The notes: generated by a model from the sequence alone, not told the origin. Shown: positions 23,502 through 33,115, counted from the stretch's first letter. The stretch: 64,000 nt of DNA from Mesorhizobium alhagi CCNWXJ12-2 (GCF_000236565.1 NZ_AHAM01000053.1:1-64000); one strand, 5' to 3'. Made by a program: numbers and translations.

Positions 23502-24324
23502 TGCCGCGTCCTCCCTTCAGGTCCGAGGTGCGGTTGAGAATCCAGTCGGCCACGAGATTGACCGAGATGGCGAGCGCGGCGATTGCGGCGGCCGGAATGA
23601 GCGCCGCCGGAATGCCGAAGACGATGCCTTCCTTGTTTTCCTTGACCATGCCGCCCCAGTCGGCGGCGGGCGGTTGCACGCCGAGGCCGAGGAAGGAAAG
23701 CGCCGACAGGAAGAGCACGGCAAAAATGAAGCGCAGGCCGAGTTCGGCGACCAACGGCGAAAGCGCGTTGGGCAGGATCTCGCGGAAGATGATCCAGCGC
23801 GTTCCCTCGCCGCGCAGCTTGGCCGCCTCGACGAAGTCCATGACGTTGATGTCGACAGCGACCGCGCGCGAGAGGCGGTAGACGCGGGTGGAATCGAGAA
23901 TGCCCATGACCAGGATCAGCGTGACGATGGTGGTCGGCAGCACCGACAGCACGACCAGTCCGAAAATCAGCGTCGGAATCGCCATCAGAAGATCGACCAA
24001 ACGCGACATTCCGAGATCGAACCAACCGCCGACCACCGCTGCCGCCATGCCCAGGATCGAGCCGAGCATGAAAGAGAGAGCGGTTGCGAGCGCGGAGATC
24101 AAAATGGTGGTGCGGGCGCCATAGATCATACGTGACAGGAGGTCCCGGCCGAGATTATCGGTGCCGAGCCAATGTTCTGCAGACATCGGCTCCCACACGT
24201 CGCCGACGGTCTCGGCGAGCCCGTAAGGCGCGATCAGCGGTGCGAACACAGCCGCCAGCAAGAACAGGGCGGTGAAGAAAAGTCCGATGGCGGCGCCCGG
24301 GGTCAGTGACTTCAAATCAAGCAT
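23494..24324 (-). CDS. Peptide-type ABC permease, DppC-like
   Basis: 276 residues. The N-terminal OppC-type helix is followed by a five-helix BPD_transp_1 core with the EAA-like loop DFVEAAKLRGEGTRWIIFREILPN. The loop before it, MSAEHWLGTDNLGRDLLSRMIYGART, is the DppC/OppC signature. Inner-membrane half of the importer, paired with the DppB-like subunit 40 bases upstream. Confidence 0.92.
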   Translation of the reverse strand: MLDLKSLTPGAAIGLFFTALFLLAAVFAPLIAPYGLAETVGDVWEPMSAEHWLGTDNLGRDLLSRMIYGARTTILISALATALSFMLGSILGMAAAVVGGWFDLGMSRLVDLLMAIPTLIFGLVVLSVLPTTIVTLILVMGILDSTRVYRLSRAVAVDINVMDFVEAAKLRGEGTRWIIFREILPNALSPLVAELGLRFIFAVLFLSALSFLGLGVQPPAADWGGMVKENKEGIVFGIPAALIPAAAIAALAISVNLVADWILNRTSDLKGGRGNG

Positions 24325-24363
24325 CGGCCATTCCTCGCCTCACCCCCGGGTTCTCGACGCAAC

Positions 24364-25401
24364 TCATCGCGGATGCCTTAGTCGAGGATTGGTGAGAATG
24401 CCGGCCACATCCGCCAGGATGTTGAGGCCGATATAGACAGCCGCGAAGATCAGCCCCACGGCCTGCACCACCGGCACGTCGCGCTTCGACACGTGATCCA
24501 CGAGATATTGTCCCATGCCGGGATAGACGAAAATCACCTCGACCACCACAACACCCACCACCAGGAAGGCCAGGTTGAGCATCACCACATTGATGATCGG
24601 CGCCACCGCGTTGGGAAAAGCATGCTTGCGAATGATGTCGAAGGCGGAAAGCCCCTTCAACTCCGCAGTCTCGATATAGGCCGACTGCATGACATTGAGG
24701 ATAGCGGCCCGGGTCATGCGCATCATATGCGCGAGCACGACGAGCGTCAGCGCCGTCGCGGGGAGGGCTATCGCCTGCATCCGGTCGAGAAACGGCATTC
24801 CTTCGTAGACCGTGGAAATGGCCGGAAACCACTGCCATTTGACGGCGAAGAAAAACACCAGCAGGTAACCGATGAAGAATTCGGGCAACGAGGTCGAGGC
24901 GAGCGCCAGACCGGAGATCGCCTTGTCGACCGCGCCGTTGCGGTAACGTACGGCTATCAAGCCGAGGAGCACCGCGAGCGGTATCGAGACGATCGCCGCC
25001 CAGAAAGCGAGAAACAGCGTGTTCCAGAGCCGGGGCAAAAGGGAGGAGGCGATATTCTGGCCGCTGGAGAGCGCCGTTCCCAGATCGCCGGTAAGCACGC
25101 CGCCGAGCCACCTGAAATAGCGCACGATCGCCGGGTCATTGAGGCCCAATTCCTCGCGCAGATTGGCCAGCGACTGCGCGGTGGCGGACTGCCCGAGGAT
25201 CGCCTGCGCGACGTCGCCAGGCAGGATTTGCGTGCCGGCGAAGATCAATACCGAGACGGCGAACAACAGGAGCAGGCCCAGCGCGACGCGTTGCGCCACG
25301 AGTGTCAGAACCGGGTGGGCGCCTCGGGGGCGGGTGGGCTTGTCGGAGGTCAGCCCAGCGGTTCTGAGCGGCGCGGCGGTTGACGGCGATTCGGTGCTCA
25401 T
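24364..25401 (-). CDS. Peptide-type ABC permease, DppB-like
   Basis: 345 residues. First helix (VALGLLLLFAVSVLIFAGTQILPGD) and the following LGQSATAQSLANLREELGLNDP are typical of DppB/OppB; the EAA loop is YIETAELKGLSAFDIIRKHAFPN. The frame extends to a GTG at 25410, but GGAG sits four bases before the ATG at 25401, which I prefer. First of the two permeases; the binding protein gene lies 213 bases upstream. Confidence 0.91.
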   Translation of the reverse strand: MSTESPSTAAPLRTAGLTSDKPTRPRGAHPVLTLVAQRVALGLLLLFAVSVLIFAGTQILPGDVAQAILGQSATAQSLANLREELGLNDPAIVRYFRWLGGVLTGDLGTALSSGQNIASSLLPRLWNTLFLAFWAAIVSIPLAVLLGLIAVRYRNGAVDKAISGLALASTSLPEFFIGYLLVFFFAVKWQWFPAISTVYEGMPFLDRMQAIALPATALTLVVLAHMMRMTRAAILNVMQSAYIETAELKGLSAFDIIRKHAFPNAVAPIINVVMLNLAFLVVGVVVVEVIFVYPGMGQYLVDHVSKRDVPVVQAVGLIFAAVYIGLNILADVAGILTNPRLRHPR

Positions 25402-25614
25402 GGGCTCCACTAGGTCGTTATTCGGCAGGCGGGCGCGGGTCGACAGCGGACGCTCGCGTGGGCCCTGGAGCGCCTCGGCAGGTTACGCTCGTGAGGCATC
25501 GGATATCCTCTCCCCTCTCGGGCTGCCTTTCGGCTCTGGTCGACGCAGGAATTGCCGTTCCGCCTCTGCCCGGACGATCAGCCGGGAAGAGGCGGGGATC
25601 GGCGTCGCAGTTCC

Positions 25615-27204
25615 TTACGCGGCGACCCAGCACTTCGACAGTGCGTAGCCGTTCATCATTTCCTGATGCGGATCTTCGAACCAGCCGGCGACCCTCGATC
25701 CCGTCGCGTCGATGAACTGGTTGAAGAACGGCAGGATCATGCCGCCTTCGTCGCGGACAACCATTGCGATATCCCGATACATCGCCTTGCGCTTCGCCTC
25801 GTCCAATTCGGCGCGCGCGGTGCGCACCATTTCGTCGAAATCCGGACGCAGGAACCTGGTGTCGTTCCACTCGGCGGTAGAGACGTAGGCGGTGGAATAC
25901 ATCTGGTCCTGTGTCGAGCGGCCGCCCCAATAGGAGGTGCAGAAGGGCTGCTTGTTCCAGACCTCGGTCCAGTAGCCGTCGCCCGGCTCGCGCTTCACCT
26001 CGATGGTGATGCCGGCCTTGGCGCAGCTCTGCTGAAAGAGCTGGGCGGCGTCGACCGCGCCGGGGAAAGCCACGTCCGAGGTGCGCAGCAAGATCGGGCC
26101 GTCGTGGCCTGATTTCTTGTAGAGGAACGCCGCCTGCTCCGGATCGAATTTTCTTTGCTCGATGTCGTCGGGGAACAACGGATAGGAAGCGTTGATCGGG
26201 AAGTCGTTGCCGAGCGAACCGTAGCCGCGAAGAATCTTGTCGAGCATCTCCTCGCGGTCCATGGCGAGCTTCAACGCCATGCGCAGGTCGTTGTTGTCGA
26301 AGGGCGGCGTATTGCAGTGCATCAGGAAGGGATAGTGACCCGGTCCGGAATGATTGTGAATCGTGACACCGGCGATCCGCTTGATCAGGTCGACGATCTT
26401 CGGCTCCACCCGGTCGATCATGTCGACCTGGCCGCCCTGCAGCGCGGACGTGCGTGCTGTCGCATCGTTGATGACGATGATCTCGACCTGATCGGCATGT
26501 CCCATCTTGTCGCCCTGCCAGTAGTTGGCGAACTTCTCGCCGCCATGACGGACGCCGGGTTCGTTGACGGTCACTTTGTACGGACCAGCCGAGATGCCTG
26601 CTGTGGGATCATCCTTGCCGCCGTTGGGCTGTATGATGAGGTGGTAGTCGGTGAGGATATAGGGCAGGTCCGCGTTCGCCTCGCTGAGTTCGACGATGAC
26701 TTCCTTGCCGCTCGCCTTGATGCCGGTGACACCCTTGAAGTAGCCGAGCGCGCCGGACTTCGACTTCTCGTCCGAATGGCGTTCGAGAGTGGCGACCACG
26801 TCCTCCGGCGTGACGGTCTTGCCGTTGTGGAACTCGACCCCGTCGCGGATCTTGAGCGTCCACACCTTGCCGTCGTCCGACGGGTTGATCTCCTCGGCGA
26901 TGCGGGGCTCGATGCCGCCGTCCGGGGCGATTTCCAGCAGCAGTTCGCCCCACTGCTTGCCGAAGCTGAACGGCGTCTGGCTGAGGAAGGTCGCCGGGTC
27001 GAGACTGTTCGTCGATTCGCCGCCGGTCAGGCCGGCCTTCAGTATGCCGCCCTTCTGCGGCGTCTGCGCCATGGCGGCGCTGCCGAGCAGCGAATTGGCG
27101 AAGGTGGCGGTGACGCCGAGCGCGGCGGCGCGGCCGAGAAAATCGCGGCGACTGAGCTTGCCGGCGGCGACACGGCGGCTCAGGAAATCGAGTTCGTTAG
27201 ACAT
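25615..27204 (-). CDS. ABC peptide-type substrate-binding protein
   Basis: 529 residues, SBP family 5. A twin-arginine signal (SRRDFLGRAAALGV, cleavage near AMAQ) exports it to the periplasm. The conserved segment DDGKVWTLKIRDGVEFHNGKTVTPEDVVATLE marks the family. Ligands in this family range from peptides to sugars and opines, so the substrate is open. GAGGAA precedes the ATG. The gap to the permease genes is 213 bases with no clear terminator. The preceding gene encodes a CocE-type hydrolase, hinting at an ester or acyl peptide ligand. Confidence 0.92.
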   Translation of the reverse strand: MSNELDFLSRRVAAGKLSRRDFLGRAAALGVTATFANSLLGSAAMAQTPQKGGILKAGLTGGESTNSLDPATFLSQTPFSFGKQWGELLLEIAPDGGIEPRIAEEINPSDDGKVWTLKIRDGVEFHNGKTVTPEDVVATLERHSDEKSKSGALGYFKGVTGIKASGKEVIVELSEANADLPYILTDYHLIIQPNGGKDDPTAGISAGPYKVTVNEPGVRHGGEKFANYWQGDKMGHADQVEIIVINDATARTSALQGGQVDMIDRVEPKIVDLIKRIAGVTIHNHSGPGHYPFLMHCNTPPFDNNDLRMALKLAMDREEMLDKILRGYGSLGNDFPINASYPLFPDDIEQRKFDPEQAAFLYKKSGHDGPILLRTSDVAFPGAVDAAQLFQQSCAKAGITIEVKREPGDGYWTEVWNKQPFCTSYWGGRSTQDQMYSTAYVSTAEWNDTRFLRPDFDEMVRTARAELDEAKRKAMYRDIAMVVRDEGGMILPFFNQFIDATGSRVAGWFEDPHQEMMNGYALSKCWVAA

Positions 27205-27356
27205 TTGAGGTTCCTCACTCAGGCGGTTTTGCCGACATCATTTTTGTATATTTTGTGGATTGAATATTGACCGCAACATCGCGGCGGGCGCAAGGCAGAA
27301 TACGACATGATGTGGCGTAAATGGTGCGTCGCTTCTGGACCAACCGTGCCTGGCGC

Positions 27357-29363
27357 TCAGATATGGTCGCGCCGGATTTTCTCCTCGAAATCGCGTTCAA
27401 ACACCAGCTTTTCGCCCTCATAGGCCTCGATTCGGCCGGTCAGGTGGAAATTCTCCGCGTCGGAGCGCATGGAGGTGAATGTCTCGGTCCGAACCGACCA
27501 TTCATTTCGCGACAAGCTTTCCGTCCAGTGCGTTTGCCCATGGGCGGAAAGCGGGTCGTCCGGATCGATGGTCCAGGTCTCACGGGCGATGCCGCCGGTG
27601 ACCAGGCCATGGTCGCTGTCGCGCTTCTCGCCGAAATCGTCGACGATGTTCAGTGAGACCATTCCGGTGGTGGAATCGCGCTCGACGGTGCGGCTGTTGG
27701 AGCTTGGCCGCAGCATTTCGATGCACCAGGGAGCGGCCGCCTCGGGCTCCTCGAACGAGACCTCGTCGCCCGTGCCGGAAGGCCGGACCGGCAGTTCCAG
27801 CATGCCTTCGTGCAGGGTCAGCGCGACCTTTTCTGGAGACGGCCATACCAGCGGCCAGTAGGTTGACGAAACCGCCACGCGCAGGCGGTTGCCCGGCTTG
27901 ATCGAATAGGCGATGTCATCGAGCCTCAGCGCTACGTCCATAATCTCGCCTGGGACTATCTCCTCGGGAAATTCGTGGCTGTTGCGGTGGCAGAGGTTGA
28001 GCACACCGTATGTGATGCGGGTGGAGGCGCCGTCGGGCTGTACGTCGCAAAGCCTGACCGCGACCATGGCGCGCGGGCGATCGGCCGAAATCCTCAGGCG
28101 CAGCACCGGTGCGCCGACGATGTCCGTCCGCTCGCCAAGCGGAGCGGTGTCGAAGCCGACGGATTTCTCGTCGTCGATGCGCTGGTCGCCCGGCAGTTCC
28201 GGCCCGAGCCAGATGGCGCAGTATTCGCCGCCGGCCATGCCGCAATCCTGCGGCGTCGATACCGAAGTAGCCGGTAGCGCGCCGGCTTTTTCGGAGAGGG
28301 CGCCGCCGGCGCCGAGATGCAGGCGTCGCGCTGCAATGCTGGGCGAAGGCCAGCTTTGCTCGGCGATCCAGCGGCCCGGCCGTTCCTCGTACCAGTCGCG
28401 CGGCGGGGCTGAATCCATCAGATAGAGCCGCATCGCCGGATCGTTTTCGACGCCGGTTTCGACGCCTTTCAGCCAGCGGTCCCACCAGCGCAGCGCCTCT
28501 TGCAGAAAGCCGATGGCCGGCTTCGGTACCGCGAAATGCGGGTATTTGTGGATCCACGGCCCGATTATGCCCTTGGCCGGGGCTTCGATACCCTGAACAA
28601 GACGCGCGACCGCATTCTTGTAGGCGTCGCCCCAGCCTCCGATTGCGAGCGTCGCCGCCTTGATCGCCGAAAAATCCTCGCAGACGGAGCCGCGCTTCCA
28701 GTACGCGTCGCGGGTCTGGTGTTTCAGCCAGACAGCGGGCAGGAAAGGTTCGTTTTCCAGCCGGTCGAGCCACATTTCTCGCCATTTGTCGCCGATCAGC
28801 GTCGGGTCCGGCGGCCGCGACGAATAGGCAAGCATGGTCGCGCCCCAGCCCTGATTCTCGTTGAGCAGCAGCCCGCCCTTGTAGTGGATGTCGTCGGCAT
28901 AGCGGTCGTCGGTCGAGCACAGCGTGATGATCGCCTTCAGCGCCGGCGGCTGCTTTGCGGCGACCTGAAGCGCGTTGAACCCGCCCCATGAAATGCCCAT
29001 CATGCCGGCCGATCCGGAACACCAGGGTTGCGAAGCAGCCCAGGCGATCACGTCGCAAGCATCCTGCAATTCCTGCTCGGTGTATTCGTCCTCCATCAGG
29101 CCTTCGGAGTCGCCATTGCCGCGCATGTCGACGCGGATGCAGGCATAGCCGTGCCCGGCGAAGTAGGGGTGGGTGAGATTGTCCCGCGCCGTCGTGCCGT
29201 CGCGCTTGCGATAAGGCAGATGCTCGATGATCGCGGGCACCGGGTTTTCCGTGGCGTCCTCCGGCATCCACACCCGCGCCGAAAGCCGGCAACCGTCCGG
29301 CATGACGATGCCCAAGTCGGGATATTCGAGGACTTTGCGGGGAAAGGTAGTGATGGTCTTCAT
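27357..29363 (-). CDS. CocE/NonD-family hydrolase (X-Pro peptidase type)
   Basis: 668 residues. Alpha/beta-hydrolase domain with oxyanion region IIEHLPYRKRD, nucleophile Ser125 in MMGISWGGFNA and IIGPWIHKYPH near the base; then the C-terminal jelly-roll of the X-Pro dipeptidyl-peptidase family (GNRLRVAVSSTYWPLVWPSPE). No signal peptide. Relatives include cocaine esterase and glutaryl-7-ACA acylase, which cleave esters or amides. The ATG at 29363 has AGGAG eight bases upstream; a longer frame exists but is not supported. It is followed on the same strand by a peptide-type importer. Confidence 0.85.
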   Translation of the reverse strand: MKTITTFPRKVLEYPDLGIVMPDGCRLSARVWMPEDATENPVPAIIEHLPYRKRDGTTARDNLTHPYFAGHGYACIRVDMRGNGDSEGLMEDEYTEQELQDACDVIAWAASQPWCSGSAGMMGISWGGFNALQVAAKQPPALKAIITLCSTDDRYADDIHYKGGLLLNENQGWGATMLAYSSRPPDPTLIGDKWREMWLDRLENEPFLPAVWLKHQTRDAYWKRGSVCEDFSAIKAATLAIGGWGDAYKNAVARLVQGIEAPAKGIIGPWIHKYPHFAVPKPAIGFLQEALRWWDRWLKGVETGVENDPAMRLYLMDSAPPRDWYEERPGRWIAEQSWPSPSIAARRLHLGAGGALSEKAGALPATSVSTPQDCGMAGGEYCAIWLGPELPGDQRIDDEKSVGFDTAPLGERTDIVGAPVLRLRISADRPRAMVAVRLCDVQPDGASTRITYGVLNLCHRNSHEFPEEIVPGEIMDVALRLDDIAYSIKPGNRLRVAVSSTYWPLVWPSPEKVALTLHEGMLELPVRPSGTGDEVSFEEPEAAAPWCIEMLRPSSNSRTVERDSTTGMVSLNIVDDFGEKRDSDHGLVTGGIARETWTIDPDDPLSAHGQTHWTESLSRNEWSVRTETFTSMRSDAENFHLTGRIEAYEGEKLVFERDFEEKIRRDHI

Positions 29364-29535
29364 GTGTGTGCTCCTGCCTGCGGCATCAGGCATGGAGACG
29401 GGTGCAAGTTCAATGCGGATTAGCGTCCTGCCCCATCGCATTTGCGTCCGGAGGAGCAATCGCAGGCAATGTGCATAGCCGGCTGGCGGTCGGCGTGACA
29501 GGCGCGAGAAAGCCGCAATCAACCATTGGCGTTCA

Positions 29536-30129
29536 TCAATTCAGCGGAATGTCGTTGTCCATCTTGCTGTCCTGGTATTCGGCTGAAAGCGTATCGTAGC
29601 GCGCCGAGATCCTCGCGATCCGCGCTTCAAGCTGGGCGCGCTCGGGTTCCGGCAGATCGCGCACCAGTCTGCGGATGGAATAGCTCTTCCAGTAGGCGTT
29701 CTCGGCATTGTAGCCGCCGGGATCGAGGGTGAAGACCTCTTTCAGGATTTTCAGATCGTGCGGGATGGCGAAGCTGTCGCGGGAATCTTCGTGGCTGAAC
29801 AGGTAGTAGAAATTGTCGAAGCCGGTCCAGGTGATCGCCGACAGGCAGAGCGAGCAGGGCTCGTGGGTGGCCAGGAAGATGCAGTCCTTGGTGTCCGGCC
29901 GCTTCTCGCGCGGCATCTCATAAAAGCGCTTCAGCGCGTGGATTTCGCCGTGCCAGAGCGGATTCTCGATCTCGTTGTTGGTCTCGGCGAGCACCAGCGA
30001 GCGATCGTTCTTCCGCAAGATAGCTGCGCCAAAAAGCTTGTTGCCGTGCGATACGCCTTCGACGGTCTTGGGCAAGATGTCGTGCTCGATCACATCGAGC
30101 AGGCTGTCGATGAGGGTTGCGTCGCTCAA
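29536..30129 (-). CDS. CMP/dCMP-type zinc deaminase
   Basis: About 197 residues. Cytidine-deaminase-like zinc site: WHGEIHAL supplies His and the catalytic Glu, HEPCSLCLSA the two Cys. Being last in an operon with allA and allE it probably deaminates a purine base or nucleoside (guanine or adenosine type), but the exact base is not clear; a classical guanine deaminase lies 11 kb away. The start is unsure: I use the TTG that overlaps the allA stop by four bases (TTGA); a GTG at 30159 would add ten residues. Confidence 0.8.
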   Translation of the reverse strand: MSDATLIDSLLDVIEHDILPKTVEGVSHGNKLFGAAILRKNDRSLVLAETNNEIENPLWHGEIHALKRFYEMPREKRPDTKDCIFLATHEPCSLCLSAITWTGFDNFYYLFSHEDSRDSFAIPHDLKILKEVFTLDPGGYNAENAYWKSYSIRRLVRDLPEPERAQLEARIARISARYDTLSAEYQDSKMDNDIPLN

Positions 30130-30629
30130 AGCGTCATTCCGGGCAAGTGAATTTCCCACGGCTCGTCGAAGAAGAATTCTTCCAGGTTGGAGCCGTCGCC
30201 GCCGCGGTCGACCACCAGGAACTCCTGCGGCTCGTTGATCGGCGTGAGCACGCCGTGCCAGGTGTTGCGCCGATAGTTGACGCCTTGTCCCGGTTCGGTG
30301 ACGAAGGCATGCGGCGTGCCGGGGCCGTCTTCGCCGTCGTGGCAGACCACCACCACGAACGGTCGGGGAGCGAGCGGCATGAACGCCTGGCTGCCGAAGG
30401 GGTGGCGCTCGACCATGCTCAGCCTCAGTGGAAACGCATAATGCGTGCTCTTGACGATCGAGATCAGCACGCGCGCGTTCGGGCCTTCCGCCTCCACCCT
30501 GGCGAGGTCGTGGTAGCGTTCGGCCTTGCCGCCATTGATTGGGTGGTGGTTTTCGCCTTCCATGTCGAGCACGTCGCCGAAGTCGGCGAAGGCTTCGCGG
30601 GTCAAAGGCTCCGCAAGGATCTTTTTCAC
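30126..30629 (-). CDS. allA: Ureidoglycolate lyase
   Basis: 167 residues, the usual size for AllA. Cupin-like fold with GDVLDMEGENHHPINGG near the start, VERHPFGSQAFMPL, and GVNYRRNTWHGVLTPI near the end, all conserved in ureidoglycolate lyases. It splits (S)-ureidoglycolate into glyoxylate and urea. GTG start with AGGGA nine bases before it. It lies 11 bases after allE and overlaps the deaminase gene, within the minus-strand ureide operon. Confidence 0.92.
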   Translation of the reverse strand: MKKILAEPLTREAFADFGDVLDMEGENHHPINGGKAERYHDLARVEAEGPNARVLISIVKSTHYAFPLRLSMVERHPFGSQAFMPLAPRPFVVVVCHDGEDGPGTPHAFVTEPGQGVNYRRNTWHGVLTPINEPQEFLVVDRGGDGSNLEEFFFDEPWEIHLPGMTL

Positions 30630-30640
30630 GAAGAATATCC

Positions 30641-31489
30641 CTATCCGAAGTGTTTCGCGGCGCCCGGTGCGCCGAGCTTCATGTGCCGGTTGACGTCCTT
30701 GTAGAGAAGATAGCGGAACTTGCCGGGGCCGCCAGCGTAACAGGCCTGCGGACAGAAGGCGCGCAGCCACATGTAGTCGCCAGCCTCCACTTCGACCCAG
30801 TCCTGGTTGAGGCGATAGACCGCCTTGCCTTCCAGCACATAGAGGCCGTGCTCCATCACGTGCGTCTCGGCGAACGGGATCACGGCGCCCGGCTCGAAGG
30901 TGACGATGGTGACATGCATGTCGTGGCGCATGTCGGCCGGGTCGACGAAGCGTGTCGTCGCCCATTTTCCGTCGGTCCCAGCCATGGCGGTGGGCGCGAT
31001 TTCCGCCTCGTCGGCGAAGAATGCCTCGGGAACGTCGATTCCCTCGACGAAGTCGTAAGCCTTGCGGATCCAGTGGAAGCGGACCGGCGCACTGCTATCG
31101 TTGCGGACGGTCCACCGGCTCGCCGGCGGAATGAAGGCAAAGCCGCCGGGCCGCATAACGTGCTTGCGGCCTTCAACCGTGACGGTCAGTTCGCCCTCCA
31201 CGACAAAAAGGGCTGCTTCCGCGGCATTGTCGGGTTCGGGCCGATCGCTGCCGCCGCCCGGGCCGACTTCCATGATGTATTGCGAAAACGTCTCGGCGAA
31301 GCCGGACAATGGCCGCGACAGCACCCACGCCCTTGTCTCCTCCCAGAGGGGCAGGCAACTGGTCACGATATCGCTCATCACGCCTTTCGGAATGACGGCA
31401 TAGGCCGCAGTGAACACGGCGCGGCCGGTGAGGAGATCCGTCTGCGGCGGCAGGCCGCCATGGGGCGCGTAGTAGGTGCGGCCGGTCAT
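30641..31489 (-). CDS. allE: (S)-ureidoglycine aminohydrolase
   Basis: 282 residues forming two cupin domains. Recognisable segments are TYYAPHGGLPPQTDLLTGRA at the start, ALFVVEGELTVTVEG in the first cupin, and ETHVMEHGLYVLEGKAVYRL with the Mn-binding His and Glu residues in the second. It releases ammonia from ureidoglycine to give (S)-ureidoglycolate for AllA. AAGGAAGAA ribosome site. It sits 10 bases after the PuuE-UraD gene. Confidence 0.91.
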   Translation of the reverse strand: MTGRTYYAPHGGLPPQTDLLTGRAVFTAAYAVIPKGVMSDIVTSCLPLWEETRAWVLSRPLSGFAETFSQYIMEVGPGGGSDRPEPDNAAEAALFVVEGELTVTVEGRKHVMRPGGFAFIPPASRWTVRNDSSAPVRFHWIRKAYDFVEGIDVPEAFFADEAEIAPTAMAGTDGKWATTRFVDPADMRHDMHVTIVTFEPGAVIPFAETHVMEHGLYVLEGKAVYRLNQDWVEVEAGDYMWLRAFCPQACYAGGPGKFRYLLYKDVNRHMKLGAPGAAKHFG

Positions 31490-31499
31490 GCTTCTTCCT

Positions 31500-32933
31500 T
31501 CAGAGGGGCAACAAATCGCGGAGGCGCAGAAGCGCTATGCGCTCCACCTCCTTGCATGCGGTGGCGAATTCGGTGACGCGGTCGTTGCCGATGCGGGTTT
31601 CAAAAGCGACCAGAATCTCGTCCTTGGTCCTGCCCTTGACGGCGATGATGAAGGGGAAACCAAAGTTGGCGACGTAGGCGGAATTGAGCTTCGAAAACAG
31701 TTCGCGCTCGCTGTCGGTCAGCGCGTCGAGCCCGGCGGAGGCTTGCTCCCCGGTCGATTCGGGCGTCAGTCTTTTTGCGGCCGCCAGCTTGCCGGCAAGA
31801 TCGGGATGCGCCTTCAGAACGCCGAGCCGCTCAGCCTCGCTTGCCGACCGGAAGACGCGGCAGAGCGCATTGTGCAGGCCGCCGGCGCTGTCATGCGCAG
31901 AGCCAAGCTCCAGTTTGAAAGCGCGCTCGGCAACCCAGGGCGAATGCTCGAAGACCCCGCCGAATTTTTCGACGAAATCTTCCCTGCCCATCCGCGAGGG
32001 ACGCACTGACGGTACTTGGTAAGGATAATGCTCGCGCCAGTGGTGGGCGATGTCGATGCGCCGCGTCAGCCAGACCCTGTCGTGGCCTTTCACATAGTCG
32101 ATGAAGCGTTGCAGCGCCGCCGCACGGCCGGGCCGGCCGACGAGCCGGCAGTGCAGCCCGATGTTCATCATGCGCGGTCGGCCTTTCTTGCCCTCCTCGT
32201 ACAGCGTGTCGAAACTGTCCTTGAGGTAGGCAAAAAACTGGTCGCCCGAATTGAAGCCCTGCGGCGTCGCGAAGCGCATGTCGTTGGCGTCGAGCGTGTA
32301 GGGGATGATGAGCTGCGGCGGGATCGCGCCGCCATGGCCGTCGTGATCCAGCCAATAGGGTAGCTCGTCGTCATATGTGTCGGACACATAATCGAAGCCG
32401 CCCTCGGCTGCAGCCAGACGCACCGAATTGATCGAGGTGCGGCCGAGATAGAGGCCGGTCGGGCGCTCGCCAGTGACTTCCGAATGTAGCCGGATCGCCT
32501 CCTCTAGGTCGCGGCGCTCGTCTTCCATCTTATGGTCGCGGTAGTCGATCCATCGCAGCCCGTGCGAGGCGATTTCCCAGCCGGCCTCCTGCATCGCGGC
32601 CACCTGGTCCGGTGAGCGGGCAAGGGCGGAGGCGACGCCGTAGACGGTGACCGGAACCTCGGCCTCGGTAAACATGCGGTGCAGCCGCCAGAAGCCGGCG
32701 CGAGCGCCGTATTCGTAGATCGATTCCATGTTCCAGTGGCGCATGCCGGCCCAGGGGGCTGCGCCGACGATCTCGGACAGGAAGGCTTCGGAGGCGGCGT
32801 CGCCGTGGAGAATGCAGTTCTCGCCGCCTTCCTCGTAATTGACGACGAACTGCACGGCAATTTGCGCGCCTCCCGGCCATTTTGGGTCCGGCGGGTTCTG
32901 CCCATAGCCGCGCATGTCTCGCTGGTAACGCAT
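31500..32933 (-). CDS. Allantoinase PuuE fused to OHCU decarboxylase UraD
   Basis: 477 residues in two enzymes. Residues 1-305 are a polysaccharide-deacetylase-fold allantoinase (PuuE: RDMRGYGQNPPDPKWPGGAQ, GWEIASHGLRWIDY, GLHCRLVGRPGR). Residues about 310-477 are OHCU decarboxylase (UraD: KFGGVFEHSPWVAERA, LKAHPDLAGKLA, NSAYVANFGFPFIIAVKG). Together they turn OHCU into (S)-allantoin and then allantoate, reversed in chain order relative to the pathway. ATG at 32933 has AGGGA four bases before it. First gene of the minus-strand operon, divergent from uraH. Confidence 0.93.
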   Translation of the reverse strand: MRYQRDMRGYGQNPPDPKWPGGAQIAVQFVVNYEEGGENCILHGDAASEAFLSEIVGAAPWAGMRHWNMESIYEYGARAGFWRLHRMFTEAEVPVTVYGVASALARSPDQVAAMQEAGWEIASHGLRWIDYRDHKMEDERRDLEEAIRLHSEVTGERPTGLYLGRTSINSVRLAAAEGGFDYVSDTYDDELPYWLDHDGHGGAIPPQLIIPYTLDANDMRFATPQGFNSGDQFFAYLKDSFDTLYEEGKKGRPRMMNIGLHCRLVGRPGRAAALQRFIDYVKGHDRVWLTRRIDIAHHWREHYPYQVPSVRPSRMGREDFVEKFGGVFEHSPWVAERAFKLELGSAHDSAGGLHNALCRVFRSASEAERLGVLKAHPDLAGKLAAAKRLTPESTGEQASAGLDALTDSERELFSKLNSAYVANFGFPFIIAVKGRTKDEILVAFETRIGNDRVTEFATACKEVERIALLRLRDLLPL

Positions 32934-33010
32934 CAATCCCTTGCCGCCAGTCCTGTCGGATTTGCCAATCCAAGATAGTCGACGGGATCGGCCGGCATTC
33001 CCCCGAAAAA

Positions 33011-33021
33011 TTTTGAAAGTC
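33011..33021. promoter_or_regulatory. Motif TTTTGAAAGTC shared by two urate-gene promoters
   Basis: The 11-base sequence lies in the divergent promoter between puuE-uraD and uraH-xdhABC, flanked by AAAAA and TTTTT. The identical sequence in the same orientation is at 39751, between the LysR-type gene and puuD. It is a candidate binding site for that regulator; no footprint evidence exists in the sequence itself. Confidence 0.35.
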
Positions 33022-33115
33022 TTTTTGTGGTGTTCCGCTTCACCCGGACTTATGCATGGCATTTAATCGCCGCACAATCGACCGCTGCGCTGCGACGGTC
33101 CTGAAGGGAGGCAAA

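Noticed and set aside
22659-23537. 292-codon plus-strand frame
   Set aside because: It is antisense to the fused ABC ATPase, whose Walker and signature motifs are intact; no ribosome site.
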